A stretch of 64,000 nucleotides of DNA from Liquorilactobacillus nagelii DSM 13675 (GCF_019444005.1 NZ_CP049304.1:1860001-1924000); one strand, 5' to 3'; shown: positions 45,058-54,676, counted from the stretch's first letter. The notes: generated from the letters alone by a model not told the origin. Numbers and translations are program-made.

Positions 45058-45612
45058 ATGACAAAAACCGTTGGATTAATCGTTGGGAGTCTTAGAAAGA
45101 ATTCATTTACTCGGGCAGTAGCTGAACAGATGGCCGCACAATTACCAGATGGCTTTACTGTTAAACCAATCGATATTAGCAAATTGGATCTTTATAATCA
45201 GGACTTGGATGATGAGAATCGTGCACCACAGAGCTGGACAGATTTTCGTAATGAAATGAAAAATGTCGATGCAGTTATTTTTGCAACCCCAGAATATAAC
45301 CGTTCTGTTCCGGGAGCTTTGAAAAACGCTTTGGATGTTGGATCTCGTCCTTATGGTGAAAGTATCTGGGATCAAAAACCAGCAATTATCTTGAGTGTTT
45401 CGCCTGGTGCCATTAGTGGCTTTGGCGCTAACCATCACCTGCGTCAGTCATTAGTTTTCTTAAACATGCCAACAATTCAACAACCCGAGTTGTATATCGG
45501 TAATGTCACAAATATCTTAGATGACAATTTGAAGATTACAAACGAAGGCACTTTAAAATTCTTAGGTGGCGCAATGCAAACTTTCGCCGAATTTATTAAT
45601 AAATTAGCATAA
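45058..45612 (+). CDS. NADPH-dependent FMN reductase / quinone reductase
   Basis: A 184-residue flavodoxin-fold protein with the N-terminal phosphate loop GSLRKNSFTRAVA and the conserved TPEYNRSVPGALKNALD block of the NADPH-dependent FMN reductase family (azoreductase/chromate-reductase type). It reduces FMN or quinones with NADPH in the cytoplasm, and might supply flavin to the divergent luciferase-like gene, though this is only positional inference. ATG 45058 follows AAGGAG. Confidence 0.9.
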   Translation: MTKTVGLIVGSLRKNSFTRAVAEQMAAQLPDGFTVKPIDISKLDLYNQDLDDENRAPQSWTDFRNEMKNVDAVIFATPEYNRSVPGALKNALDVGSRPYGESIWDQKPAIILSVSPGAISGFGANHHLRQSLVFLNMPTIQQPELYIGNVTNILDDNLKITNEGTLKFLGGAMQTFAEFINKLA

Positions 45613-45645
45613 ATTAGTGGCATCACACCCTCTTAACTAAAAAAC

Positions 45646-45686
45646 GGGCAATTCACAGAACTAATTGTGAGTTGCCCATTTTTTTA
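45646..45686 (+). terminator. Terminator after the FMN reductase
   Basis: GGGCAATTCACA pairs with TGTGAGTTGCCC (one G-T pair) and is followed by seven T. Confidence 0.9.
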
Positions 45687-45841
45687 TATGAATTAACAAA
45701 TTATTAATGTTGTTTTAAAATTCCAAAAAACTTTCTTATTACATTATCGGCCGTAATAATTGTATTTTCAATCCACAAAAATCATTAACAGTTGGTTTTC
45801 CTAACTACACCAACTAATTTACAAAATTACAAGCGCTTTAA

Positions 45842-45870
45842 TTGAAGAAAAATCGCCTGTCACGTACAAT
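45842..45870 (+). promoter_or_regulatory. dps promoter
   Basis: TTGAAG (45842-45847), a 17-bp spacer and TACAAT (45865-45870), with GGAGG 11 bp downstream. Confidence 0.65.
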
Positions 45871-45894
45871 TAATAAAGAAGGAGGTTTCGTTAA

Positions 45895-46377
45895 ATGATG
45901 AAAAAAGAATATAACTTTCCAGTTACTTTGCAACACCTTAATCAGCTGGTAGCTGATTTAAGCCAGCTTCAGGTCAACATTCAACAAACTCATTGGTACA
46001 TGCGCGGACCTGAATTCTTCCACCTCCATCCTCTAATGGATGATTATAATGATCAATTAGCAGAACAATTAGATACTATTGCTGAACGTATTATTGCCCT
46101 AGGTGGTTCGCCGTTATCAACTACCCATGAATTTATTGAACATACAAAATTACCTGATGAAAAAATCACTTGGGGGCAATATAAGCTGCCCGAGTTGATG
46201 GAACGCTTATTGGATCAATTCAAATATTTACGCGATCAGTATCAACAAGGGATTAAAATTACCGATGAAGAAAAAGATTTCCCGACGCAAGATATTTTGA
46301 ATGGCTACAAGAGTGACTTAGATAAAATTATTTGGATGATTAGCGCTTATCTCGATCGTGCACCATTAGAAAATTAA
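45895..46377 (+). CDS. dps: Dps ferritin-like DNA-protection protein
   Basis: A 160-residue Dps. The inter-subunit ferroxidase ligands are at the standard places: His33 (QTHWYMRGP), His45, Asp60 and Glu64 (LDTIAER). It forms dodecamers that oxidise and store iron, detoxifying H2O2. The N-terminus is short and little charged, so DNA binding is uncertain. ATG follows GGAGG; a second ATG immediately after could also be used. It has its own promoter and terminator. Confidence 0.94.
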   Translation: MMKKEYNFPVTLQHLNQLVADLSQLQVNIQQTHWYMRGPEFFHLHPLMDDYNDQLAEQLDTIAERIIALGGSPLSTTHEFIEHTKLPDEKITWGQYKLPELMERLLDQFKYLRDQYQQGIKITDEEKDFPTQDILNGYKSDLDKIIWMISAYLDRAPLEN

Positions 46378-46389
46378 CATTTTTCAGTA

Positions 46390-46425
46390 AAAGGCTGTGA
46401 CAAAAACATTTGTCCGGCCTTTTTA
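46390..46425 (+). terminator. Terminator after dps
   Basis: AAAGGC and GCCTTT with inner GACAA/TTGTC form a stem, followed by five T. Confidence 0.82.
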
Positions 46426-46510
46426 GTTGTACATAATCAATGGCTAAATAATTGTCTTATTGAACGGCTCACAAAAAGTTTTAAGCGTTCTAATTTAGCA
46501 CAGATTGCGC

Positions 46511-46587
46511 TATAATAACTTTGAATTATTCTTTTCTAAGAACTATTTTATAAGTAAAGTCCGCCATGCCAATTGCGTTCAGCGGAC
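46511..46587 (+). promoter_or_regulatory. lutABC promoter and 5' hairpin
   Basis: TATAAT (46511-46516) has no recognisable -35, suggesting activator dependence. GTCCGC (46559-46564) pairs with GCGGAC (46582-46587) in the leader, 25 nt before the lutA start. Confidence 0.45.
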
Positions 46588-46612
46588 AATTATTTCCCTG
46601 GAGGTGTCTGTA

Positions 46613-47380
46613 ATGAAAGTTGCAATTTTTTCAACCTGTATTGTGGACTTAATGTTCCCTAATGTGGGGCAAGCGATGGTTGAAGTGCTTGAGAGATTTG
46701 GTTGTGAAACCAGCTTCCCTAACAAACAAATCTGTTGCGGCCAGCCTACATATAATAGCGGCTACCACAAAGAAACCCAGAAAGTTTTCCATAATGAGGT
46801 TGATGCTTTAATGAGTGCTGATGCTGACTATATTGTAGGACCAGCAGGATCTTGTGTGGCTATGTTGCGCGAGTATAAAAACTTGCTCAAAGATGATCCA
46901 AAATATGCTGATAAAGCGGCAGCAATGGCTGACAAAACATATGAATTTTCGCAATTTCTCTATCGCGTATTAGGTGTTCGCAATGCTGGTGCTCAATTAG
47001 ATGCTGTAGCAACTTATCACCGTTCCTGCCACATGACCCGCCTGTTACGAGAACGAGAAGCCCCTTATGAACTACTAGCTAATGTCAAAAATCTGCAAAT
47101 GGTTCCTTTACCGCGAGCGGAAAACTGTTGCGGTTTTGGTGGCACTTTCTCGGTTAAAGAACCCCAAATTTCTCGACAAATGGTCGATGAAAAAGTTAAC
47201 GATATCCTCAGTACCCAGGCCTCAGTTTTAATTAGCGCTGACCCTTCCTGCTTGATGAATATTGCCGGTCGTTTCAGCCGTCGAAATGAAAAAATCAAAA
47301 TTATGCATATTGCTGAAGTATTAAATCATAACGTTGACCCAGCTCGAATTCGCTTAGCTGATCAACCGGCAAATGTCTAA
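46613..47380 (+). CDS. lutA: L-lactate oxidation subunit LutA (Fe-S, CCG domain)
   Basis: A 255-residue protein of the LutA/LldE family, with two CCG domains: CCGQPTYNSGYHKE near residue 42 and ENCCGFGGTFSVKEP near residue 175, plus YHRSCHMTR. These bind non-cubane 4Fe-4S clusters and pass electrons in the LutABC complex, which oxidises L-lactate to pyruvate. The start is ATG 46613 after GGAGGTG; the frame is open further upstream without a ribosome site. It is first of three tightly spaced genes. Confidence 0.93.
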   Translation: MKVAIFSTCIVDLMFPNVGQAMVEVLERFGCETSFPNKQICCGQPTYNSGYHKETQKVFHNEVDALMSADADYIVGPAGSCVAMLREYKNLLKDDPKYADKAAAMADKTYEFSQFLYRVLGVRNAGAQLDAVATYHRSCHMTRLLREREAPYELLANVKNLQMVPLPRAENCCGFGGTFSVKEPQISRQMVDEKVNDILSTQASVLISADPSCLMNIAGRFSRRNEKIKIMHIAEVLNHNVDPARIRLADQPANV

Positions 47381-47392
47381 GGAGGCAGCAAA

Positions 47393-48886
47393 ATGGCAAC
47401 ACTTTCAACCAGTAATGAACCATTCTTAACTAGAATTAAAGAATCAGAAGATGACAAGTTCATGCAAAAGTCAGTCGCTAAAGCGCAAGATGCGCAATGG
47501 GAAAAGCGGCCAGCTTCACGCAAAGAACTTGGGCATTGGGAAGATTGGCGCAATTTAGGTGAACAAATTCGCCAACACGTCATTAAGTACTTGCCAGACT
47601 ATCTGGAAGAATTCAGCGACAATGTCGAAAAACGCGGCGGCCATGTTTTTTTTGCTCAAACAGACAAAGAAGCTGTTGACTACATTAAAAAAATTGCCCA
47701 GCAAAAAAAAGCTCACAAAATTGTTAAATCCAAATCGATGGTTACAACTGAAATTAATTTGGATAAAGAATTACTAAAGTTACCAGATACTTCAGTCTTA
47801 GAAACTGACTTAGCAGAATTTATCCTTGAAGAGGATAATTGGGATGAACCGACACATATTGTTTTTCCAACCTTGCATAAAAATCGTGATCAAATTCAAA
47901 AAATTTTTCAAAAACTTGGTTATAAGGGAAGCAATGAACCGGGGGAAATGGCCAAATTTGCTCGTCATTACTTACGACAATCCTTCTTAGAGGCAGACTT
48001 AGGCATTACCGGCTGCAACTTTGCAATTGCCGATCAGGGCATGATTAATTTAGTTACTAATGAGGGAAATGCTGACTTAACCATGGCCATCCCTGACACT
48101 CAAGTTGTCGTAATGGGAATGGAACGAATTGTCCCTAGTCTAAAAGAAGCCGAAGTTATGGATAACATGCTTTCGCGTAGTGCAGTAGGTCAAAAACTCA
48201 CTAGTTATTGTACTTTTGCCGGCCCACAAACAGCCGATGAAAGTGATGGTCCCAAAGATTTCTACGTTGTCATCTTAGATAATGGGCGTTCTAAAGCCTT
48301 GGGAACCGACTTTGAGCCAGCTCTTCAATGTATTCGTTGTGGTTCTTGTCTAAATGTCTGCCCTGTTTATCGACATATTGGCGGCCATGGCTATGGTTCA
48401 ATTTATCCCGGGCCAATCGGAGCTGTTTTATCACCAATTTTAGGTGGCTACGAAAAATTCAAAGATTTGCCGTTTGCTTGCAGTTTAAACGCTGCTTGTA
48501 CTGACACCTGCCCGGTAAAAATTCCGTTGCATAAACTACTAATCAAGCACCGAGAAGTTATGATGGATAAAATGAAACTTGACCATAGTTTTAATAATGT
48601 TTTGCTCAAAGGGGCCGGTGTTGCAACGGCTGCTCCAATCGTCTTTAACATCGCCTTAAAAGGTGCTTATCTCGGTTCAGCACCTTTAGCCAAAAAGAGC
48701 CAAACATCCGTTGATAACTTCTTCAATTTTGGTCATATTGAATGGGCTCCAAGCTTAGCAAAAGGGTGGACGGATGTTCGTTCTTTACCACGACCAGCTA
48801 AAAGTTCTGAAAATTTCCGCAGCTGGTATAAAAAGCATCAAGCTGCTAAAGAAGCTCAGGTAAAGGAGGAACATAACAATGGATAA
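47393..48886 (+). CDS. lutB: L-lactate oxidation subunit LutB
   Basis: A 497-residue iron-sulfur protein with an N-terminal LUD domain and a C-terminal ferredoxin part: CIRCGSCLNVCPVYRHIGGHGYG (4Fe-4S cluster 1) and CTDTCPVKIPLHKLL (second cluster), then an Arg/Lys-rich tail. It is the electron-transfer core of LutABC. ATG follows GGAGG, 12 bp after lutA, and the 3' end overlaps lutC by 8 bp. Confidence 0.95.
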   Translation: MATLSTSNEPFLTRIKESEDDKFMQKSVAKAQDAQWEKRPASRKELGHWEDWRNLGEQIRQHVIKYLPDYLEEFSDNVEKRGGHVFFAQTDKEAVDYIKKIAQQKKAHKIVKSKSMVTTEINLDKELLKLPDTSVLETDLAEFILEEDNWDEPTHIVFPTLHKNRDQIQKIFQKLGYKGSNEPGEMAKFARHYLRQSFLEADLGITGCNFAIADQGMINLVTNEGNADLTMAIPDTQVVVMGMERIVPSLKEAEVMDNMLSRSAVGQKLTSYCTFAGPQTADESDGPKDFYVVILDNGRSKALGTDFEPALQCIRCGSCLNVCPVYRHIGGHGYGSIYPGPIGAVLSPILGGYEKFKDLPFACSLNAACTDTCPVKIPLHKLLIKHREVMMDKMKLDHSFNNVLLKGAGVATAAPIVFNIALKGAYLGSAPLAKKSQTSVDNFFNFGHIEWAPSLAKGWTDVRSLPRPAKSSENFRSWYKKHQAAKEAQVKEEHNNG

Positions 48887-49586
48887 GGCCAATCGCGAAG
48901 CTTTCTTAAATAACATTGCTACTCATGCTAATCGGCCACGTCACCAACTGGTTAATCATCCATTCAAGCCTTTAAATAATCTGCCCGAGTCAACACTCTC
49001 CGGCAAGACACAAGATCAACTGTTAGAAATTGCTCGTCAAAGTAGCGAAGAAGTTCACGTTGATTTTCGGACAACTACTAAAGCAGAATTGACCAATATG
49101 ATTAATAGTTATTTGCAGCATAAAAACATCCAACATTTGATTCTGCCAACTACCAATCTTTGGCAGCAATTCGGATTAACCGACTGGCAGCAACAACGAA
49201 CTACAGAACATACTAATTATTGGGAGCCCGGTGCTGACCGCCAGATCAATATCCAACGGGCCCAAAATGCTGATGGCGCAATTGGTTTTGCCGATTTTCT
49301 TTTAGCTGAATCAGGAACGATTGCTGTTGCCACCGTTCCTGGTCAGGGACGGGCGTTTCACTTTTTGCCAACACATTATCTCAGCATTATTCCTAAGAGT
49401 CGAATTGTTCCACGTAGTCGTCAAGCGATGGTTTATTATGAAGAAAAAATAAAAAATGGTGAACTATCAACATCCAATATCAATTTAATTACGGGTCCAT
49501 CTAACTCTGGTGATATTGAAATGGTGCTAGTTGTTGGTGTTCATGGGCCATTAGATATGACCTACGTTGTTGTTGAAGATTTGTAA
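48879..49586 (+). CDS. lutC: L-lactate oxidation subunit LutC
   Basis: A 235-residue LUD-domain protein, with GFADFLLAESGTIAVATVPGQGR and PRSRQAMVYYEEK blocks and the C-terminal TGPSNSGDIEMVLVVGVHGP motif of the LutC family. It has no cluster-binding Cys. Translationally coupled to lutB. With LutA and LutB it allows reuse of L-lactate, typically in the absence of preferred sugar. No lldP permease or lutR regulator is adjacent. Confidence 0.93.
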   Translation: MDKANREAFLNNIATHANRPRHQLVNHPFKPLNNLPESTLSGKTQDQLLEIARQSSEEVHVDFRTTTKAELTNMINSYLQHKNIQHLILPTTNLWQQFGLTDWQQQRTTEHTNYWEPGADRQINIQRAQNADGAIGFADFLLAESGTIAVATVPGQGRAFHFLPTHYLSIIPKSRIVPRSRQAMVYYEEKIKNGELSTSNINLITGPSNSGDIEMVLVVGVHGPLDMTYVVVEDL

Positions 49587-49636
49587 TTTAATTAATTAAA
49601 CACATAAGACAAGTTGTGAAATTAATGAATACCTCC

Positions 49637-49677
49637 AAAAAGAGCAAGCTAATTGAAAACTTAGCTTGCTCTTTTTG
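49637..49677. terminator. Bidirectional terminator between lutC and the PNAG operon
   Basis: A perfect stem AAAAAGAGCAAGCTAA / TTAGCTTGCTCTTTTT with an 8-nt loop; serves convergent transcripts. Confidence 0.92.
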
Positions 49678-49751
49678 TGTAACAATTAAACTAATTACTT
49701 TTTTTTACACCTTGCCGCGTTTATTAACCAAGAAGGATCATCTTACAGCAT

Positions 49752-51203
49752 TTACTTAACCAATAAAAGATTAAATGCTGACCATCCCTTCTTAACAAAA
49801 TTTTCTGCCAGCTGGTCCAGTGGATCTCTTTTGAAATGTTTAACCGGTACTGTCAAATCTAAAATAACACCTTCACTGTGATAATATTTCGCCATCCAAG
49901 CATTTTCCCAGTGTTCATTAGGTCGGTTGCCGCTCTCTAGGTAGGCTGTTCCCTTATAGGGATTATACTCTGTTACAACGCCTTTAATTCCAGGAACTTT
50001 TACCACTTTATGGGGGTTAGCCTCGATAATCTCAATTTCCGTTTTAAAACTATCAGCAGCGGCTAAAAATTCATTCGTCAATTTTAAGTATCCTGGAACT
50101 GTCACTGCCAAGCAAACCAGATTCAATCCAATAATTACTGTCAGTGTCAATTTGGGCAAATACTCCCGTAAAAATGCCAGCAGCGTTACCACACAAATTA
50201 TTCCAAAAATTGTAGCGCCATACCAAGTTCTGCCTGGTAATTGTGGTGATAATACGAGAGCCCCAACTGAAAGTCCAGCTGCACCAAAAGCCAATAGGCT
50301 AGTTAACAGTAAATCATTAGTTTTAAATGAAAATTGATGCTTTTTTATCAAATAACCGCTAATTAAAAATAAAATAGCGATTAAACCTAATAAATAACCA
50401 CTATAATTAATCGTCTTCCACAAGATATTTAAAAATTGAAAGGAGTGACCTTTTTGATTCAATGCTTCACCACTATTGTTCAACAGCATGATTAGCATGC
50501 CTAAAATTGCTGCTAAAAGGCCCCAATACTTATAACTTTGCCGGTGATTTAAATCGTTTGCTAGATAACTTACATAAGCCAAAATTACCACAACCGGACC
50601 AATATTTTCATTAGTAGCACCTGATAAAAAGCCTAAGAAAATCATCAAAGCTGTAAAAAATCGCGGCATCTGGAGCTGATGTTCTTTAATGTTCCAGCGA
50701 AAGGGCCATAGAAAAGCCAGATAAATTGGTGTCATCCAAAGATAATTACATGCACCTGACATCCAAAACATCGTATGACCAAAGTCTGGAATTAATAATC
50801 CCAGCAAAAGGTAAGTTAACAACAATGATAATGAGGAAATTTCCGTAAATTTTCTTACCACAAATAGATTGATTAGTAATCCAACGACAATAAAAACTAG
50901 ACTATTAGCAAAATTAAAAACTATTTTTGGAAACTGCATTAATGCCTGAATGAAAAAATCACCAACAAAACGACCATTCCAAGTTTGGGTATGCACTACA
51001 ACCGACACTAACAAATCCCAAATATTGTGAATACTTTTAAGCTGTGTTGCTGGCCACTCACCATTGTATTGAAAGTGATAAAGAAAATCATCGCCGATAA
51101 AACCAATTAATTTATTCAAGTGATAAAAAAAATAGCCAGTTAATAAACAAATCAACCACAGCAGTATAATTTTTACAGTTTTAAATAACCTTACTTTAAC
51201 CAT
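49752..51203 (-). CDS. Multi-spanning membrane protein of the polysaccharide operon (GT-C-like)
   Basis: A 483-residue protein with about eleven TM segments. After TM1 it has an extracytoplasmic loop with GDDFLYHFQYNGEWP, an acidic pattern like that of GT-C glycosyltransferases and DUF6056 proteins, and a C-terminal soluble tail. It is the last gene of the ica/pga-like operon, where staphylococci have the acyltransferase IcaC; no acyltransferase signature is seen here. ATG 51203 follows AAGGAG and overlaps the deacetylase gene by 13 bp. Function is inferred as polymer modification or export. Confidence 0.72.
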   Translation of the reverse strand: MVKVRLFKTVKIILLWLICLLTGYFFYHLNKLIGFIGDDFLYHFQYNGEWPATQLKSIHNIWDLLVSVVVHTQTWNGRFVGDFFIQALMQFPKIVFNFANSLVFIVVGLLINLFVVRKFTEISSLSLLLTYLLLGLLIPDFGHTMFWMSGACNYLWMTPIYLAFLWPFRWNIKEHQLQMPRFFTALMIFLGFLSGATNENIGPVVVILAYVSYLANDLNHRQSYKYWGLLAAILGMLIMLLNNSGEALNQKGHSFQFLNILWKTINYSGYLLGLIAILFLISGYLIKKHQFSFKTNDLLLTSLLAFGAAGLSVGALVLSPQLPGRTWYGATIFGIICVVTLLAFLREYLPKLTLTVIIGLNLVCLAVTVPGYLKLTNEFLAAADSFKTEIEIIEANPHKVVKVPGIKGVVTEYNPYKGTAYLESGNRPNEHWENAWMAKYYHSEGVILDLTVPVKHFKRDPLDQLAENFVKKGWSAFNLLLVK

Positions 51204-52087
51204 TTTAGAACTCCTTGTTTCCAAGCTTTATCAGTGACCATAATTCGTGGAAGAGCTCCTTGCTTAGTAGCCGGATCATCATCGATAATTCCGGTATCCA
51301 GCGAAAATGTAAGATACCCATGCTTTTTTAAGTACTTTTGAATACGATTTGTTGCTTCCCCATAAGGATAAGCGTACAAATTAGACTTTAAATTTAATTC
51401 AGTACAAAATTTTTTCTGAGCTGTTCGCAAATCCTTTTTAAAAGCTTGGTAATTTTCTGGCAGCATCAAAGCTGGCTTATTTTCTACTAAATAGTGCAGA
51501 TTATTAGTATGTAATCCAAAAGTGACTAATTTCGATTTTTTCTTGAGTGCCTTAATTTCTGGCCAATCTTCCATCTGACTGCCACGATTATATTGATTAG
51601 TTTGTCCGGTAATAATAAATAAAGTATACGGCAGCTGCTCTTTTTCCAAATATGGAATTGCATTTTCAAAAACTGTTTGATCACAATCATCAAAAGTGAT
51701 GACAACATATTGGTGCGAAAACTTTTTATTAGTTTTAAGCATTTTTTCAGCTGTTTTCATTGAAATAATCCTGACATGATGTTTTTTTAAAGTTGCCAGC
51801 TGGTGTTTAAATGTTGGTAACGTTACACTATATTCATGAATCTGATTATTATTAGAGAGTCCTTTAGTAACAGTCGTTAACCAGTTACTCTTAATTACTC
51901 GGTGATAACACAAAATTTGAATTCCATTACGTTTTTCTTGGCTTTTTGCCAATTTTCCAGTTGAAATTTCTCTTTTACTTTCATTTTCAGCAATTTTTTG
52001 TGCGTAAGCCAATCGAACACTGATCAATACGGCAATGATAAAAATCAATATATAAACTAAATGCCAACTTTTTTTAATGTTTTTCAT
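51191..52087 (-). CDS. Polysaccharide deacetylase, IcaB/PgaB-like
   Basis: A 298-residue membrane-anchored NodB-family deacetylase. It has an N-terminal TM anchor (residues 9-28), ILCYHRV, then the metal-binding ITFDDCDQT and the later HTNNLHYL and YPYGEA motifs. In staphylococci IcaB removes some N-acetyl groups from poly-N-acetylglucosamine (PNAG) outside the cell, which the polymer needs for adhesion. Its position between IcaD-like and the multi-spanning protein gene supports the same job here. Confidence 0.87.
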   Translation of the reverse strand: MKNIKKSWHLVYILIFIIAVLISVRLAYAQKIAENESKREISTGKLAKSQEKRNGIQILCYHRVIKSNWLTTVTKGLSNNNQIHEYSVTLPTFKHQLATLKKHHVRIISMKTAEKMLKTNKKFSHQYVVITFDDCDQTVFENAIPYLEKEQLPYTLFIITGQTNQYNRGSQMEDWPEIKALKKKSKLVTFGLHTNNLHYLVENKPALMLPENYQAFKKDLRTAQKKFCTELNLKSNLYAYPYGEATNRIQKYLKKHGYLTFSLDTGIIDDDPATKQGALPRIMVTDKAWKQGVLKWLK

Positions 52088-52096
52088 GGACTTTTT

Positions 52097-52345
52097 TTAC
52101 CCGACTATCGTTCGGTTAATAACTGCTAAAAAATTAATGGCAATGATAATCAAACCTATTCCCTTGATTGTCTGAACTAAATTTCCCCAATTACAATTAA
52201 AAATTATATATTGGTCAACAAAGGTTTCATTATGAACATGCAACAAAAACAAACTCAACAAGCCAAATAACATGATTGGTGTAAGCGCCAAAATAAGATA
52301 ACCCAAAAATTTTAACGCAGTTTCCCACGATCTGAACTTTCCCAT
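52097..52345 (-). CDS. IcaD/PgaD-like small membrane subunit
   Basis: An 82-residue protein with two TM segments (about 14-35 and 60-78), the size and topology of IcaD, which assists the PNAG synthase. Sequence similarity is not obvious to me; the call rests on topology and on its place, overlapping the synthase gene by 34 bp and directly before the deacetylase gene. Confidence 0.65.
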   Translation of the reverse strand: MGKFRSWETALKFLGYLILALTPIMLFGLLSLFLLHVHNETFVDQYIIFNCNWGNLVQTIKGIGLIIIAINFLAVINRTIVG

Positions 52346-53514
52346 GAAGCTCGCTCCTTTCGATCAAAAAGATGATAAAATGCAGCTACTGTTGATACAA
52401 TATTGTTTAACCAATAAAAGAAAAAATAGATTGGAATTATCCCGATCAACTCCCAATGTTGACCCGCTAGACTGTGTTTATTAATTAAGTTAGCTGTCAA
52501 ATAAAACAGCAATGTTACCAAGTAATAAGCACAAAATGTATCAAGCCGCAAATTTAAGTTATGCAATAGTTGATAATCAAAAACTAGACTTAATAATGAT
52601 AGAGACACCAAAAAAATCCATAGATAGCTTAAGGTCATATCTAGCAACAGCCATCTTTTACTAGCCGATAAAAATGGTAATTTTAAAATATGACTTTGCC
52701 AGACTTCTAATCCACCACGTGCCCAACGAATACGTTGTCTAAAAAAACCTTTAACCGTCTCAGAAACTCGGATATAACACAATGCTTCTGGAATATAACC
52801 GCAACGATATTCTGAATCGTACAATTTCCAAGTAGCAGCTATGTCCTCGGTTAAAGCTTGTTCATTCCAACCACCAATCCCTCTAAGTGCCTCAGTTCGA
52901 TAAAGTGTTAAGACTCCAGAAACGGTAAGGATTAATCCACAAAAAAAATATTGCGCTCGTTTTATACAATCAATATTAAAAAAATATTCGATAAACTGTA
53001 ATTTAGCAATCAGTTTAGTTTTATTCAGCACCATTGGCCGGCCAGTTACAGCTGCCAAATCAGCTTTGCCTTGAATTCCCGTAACCAAACGACGCAAAGC
53101 CCCCTTTTCAAGGATTGAATCCGCATCGACACATAAGATAAATTCTGCTGTGCTGGCTTTCAATGCCATATTCAACGCATGTGCCTTTCCTTGATTGACA
53201 GTTAACTTGATTAATTCAATTTGCTGGTTAAAATCACGCTTGGCTAATACCATCTGTTTGAAGGTCTGATCATCACTACCGTCATCGACTAACACAATTC
53301 GAAAATTTTTATAGTTTTGCTGACAAAGAGACTTAACTGACTGATACAATAATTGTTCTTCGTTATGACATGCCATAAAAACATCAACAGCTGGTTCAGC
53401 AAGAAGTTTTTCTTTCTGAATATTTTTTTCTTTCCTCAATGCTAAATAGCTTGAACCCAATATCCAAACAAAGGACATAAATATCGGATAATAAAGTTCA
53501 AAAATCCCAATCAT
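52312..53514 (-). CDS. Poly-N-acetylglucosamine synthase, IcaA/PgaC-like (GT2)
   Basis: A 400-residue processive family 2 glycosyltransferase. N-terminal TM, then the catalytic domain with VDDGSDD, CVDADS, TEDIAATW and QRIRWARGG (the D, DxD, TED and QxxRW motifs of PNAG/hyaluronan/cellulose synthases), then three or four TM segments forming the export channel. It makes beta-1,6-GlcNAc polymer from UDP-GlcNAc and extrudes it. The start is ATG 53514 after AAAGGGGTGAG. First gene of the four-gene operon. Confidence 0.88.
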   Translation of the reverse strand: MIGIFELYYPIFMSFVWILGSSYLALRKEKNIQKEKLLAEPAVDVFMACHNEEQLLYQSVKSLCQQNYKNFRIVLVDDGSDDQTFKQMVLAKRDFNQQIELIKLTVNQGKAHALNMALKASTAEFILCVDADSILEKGALRRLVTGIQGKADLAAVTGRPMVLNKTKLIAKLQFIEYFFNIDCIKRAQYFFCGLILTVSGVLTLYRTEALRGIGGWNEQALTEDIAATWKLYDSEYRCGYIPEALCYIRVSETVKGFFRQRIRWARGGLEVWQSHILKLPFLSASKRWLLLDMTLSYLWIFLVSLSLLSLVFDYQLLHNLNLRLDTFCAYYLVTLLFYLTANLINKHSLAGQHWELIGIIPIYFFFYWLNNIVSTVAAFYHLFDRKERASWESSDRGKLR

Positions 53515-53748
53515 CAATCTCACCCCTTTTATACAAAGCGTCATTTATTATTCTTTTTAAATAGAAAACATTTAAAAAAATTGATAAGCAAACAGTTCGC
53601 TAACAAAAGCAACAATCAAAAGCTCATTTAGTTACGATTATTTTAATTACTCATTAGTAATAACCGTTTTAAGATACTTTTGTAACTTAAAACTGCCTTC
53701 GAAAAAAGTTTAACATATTACCCACATTTAATAAAGTATTTATTTCCA

Positions 53749-53783
53749 CAAAAAAATCGCTGAAAATATTAATCTTTTTCAGC
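53749..53783 (-). terminator. Terminator after the fructosamine-kinase-like gene
   Basis: GCTGAAAA pairs with TTTTCAGC; the minus strand then reads GATTTTTTT. It stands between the gene and the PNAG promoter region. Confidence 0.82.
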
Positions 53784-53815
53784 AATTATTTAGTAAAGCT
53801 CTTCAATTTTTCTAA

Positions 53816-54676
53816 TCAGTTATATGAACAAATTTTTTGCAATAATCGCTGGACACTTGCAGCATAACTGCTGCCAAATTTATTCAAATGAACCATTAAA
53901 TAGTACAATTGATAAAAATCCAACCGCTGGTGATATCCTGAATTCAATGGCAATACTTGTTGATATCCAGTATAAAACTCATTTGTAAAGCCGCCAAAAA
54001 CAGTTGATACTCCTAAGTCAAATTCGCGATCTCCGTATAAAGCAGCTGGATCAATTAATGCTGGCCGACCATCTGTTAAGAAAACAAAATTTCCTGCCCA
54101 AAGATCACCATGCAGTAAAACCGGCTGAGATTGATGCTGCTCTAAAGTGGTCATGATTATTTTTCGTGCCACGTTATACAACTGCTCTTCTGGATTACCC
54201 CACAACCGATCATGCTCCAATTGCCATGCCAACTTATCTAACCGTCGCTGAACAAAAAGTTCAATCCAACTTGCTGTCCAAGAATTATCAAAAGATATAC
54301 TCGTTCCGACATACGGGTAATCATACCCAAATTTACCATTAGGACTTAGGGTTTGATGAAGTTTAGCCACTAATTCACCTAGTTGAAATTGATTACCAGT
54401 TCGCTGGGTTGCTAAAAAGTCCAACAATAAATAAGCATCCCCTTGAATTCTCCCGCTAGCCAAGACGCGCGGTGCTAAAATTCCAGCTTGTTGAAAATCT
54501 CGCAAACCGGCTATTTCACCTTGATAGAAACTTTGTGGTTGCTGTGGTTGAACTAATAAAAAATAATCCTTACTACTAGTAGTTAGCCGATATGCCTGAT
54601 TAACATCGCCCCCACCTACTCGCTGACAGGAGACTATTTTTTTAATTGGTAATTTGCTTAACCATTTTCCATCCAT
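53816..54676 (-). CDS. Fructosamine kinase family protein
   Basis: A 286-residue APH-fold small-molecule kinase. The catalytic loop is HGDLWAGN and the metal-binding segment is LIDPAALYGDREFDLG, as in fructosamine-3-kinases; N-terminal GGGDVNQAYRL is the nucleotide loop. Bacterial members phosphorylate ribulosamines or fructosamines on glycated proteins or free ketosamines for their repair. It has its own terminator and no obvious partner genes. It is divergent from the aldehyde dehydrogenase. Confidence 0.87.
   Translation of the reverse strand: MDGKWLSKLPIKKIVSCQRVGGGDVNQAYRLTTSSKDYFLLVQPQQPQSFYQGEIAGLRDFQQAGILAPRVLASGRIQGDAYLLLDFLATQRTGNQFQLGELVAKLHQTLSPNGKFGYDYPYVGTSISFDNSWTASWIELFVQRRLDKLAWQLEHDRLWGNPEEQLYNVARKIIMTTLEQHQSQPVLLHGDLWAGNFVFLTDGRPALIDPAALYGDREFDLGVSTVFGGFTNEFYTGYQQVLPLNSGYHQRLDFYQLYYLMVHLNKFGSSYAASVQRLLQKICSYN

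Noticed and set aside
45832..45845. AAGCGCTT near the dps promoter as a CcpA cre site
   Set aside because: At least three positions of the cre consensus are violated, including the conserved outer G and C.
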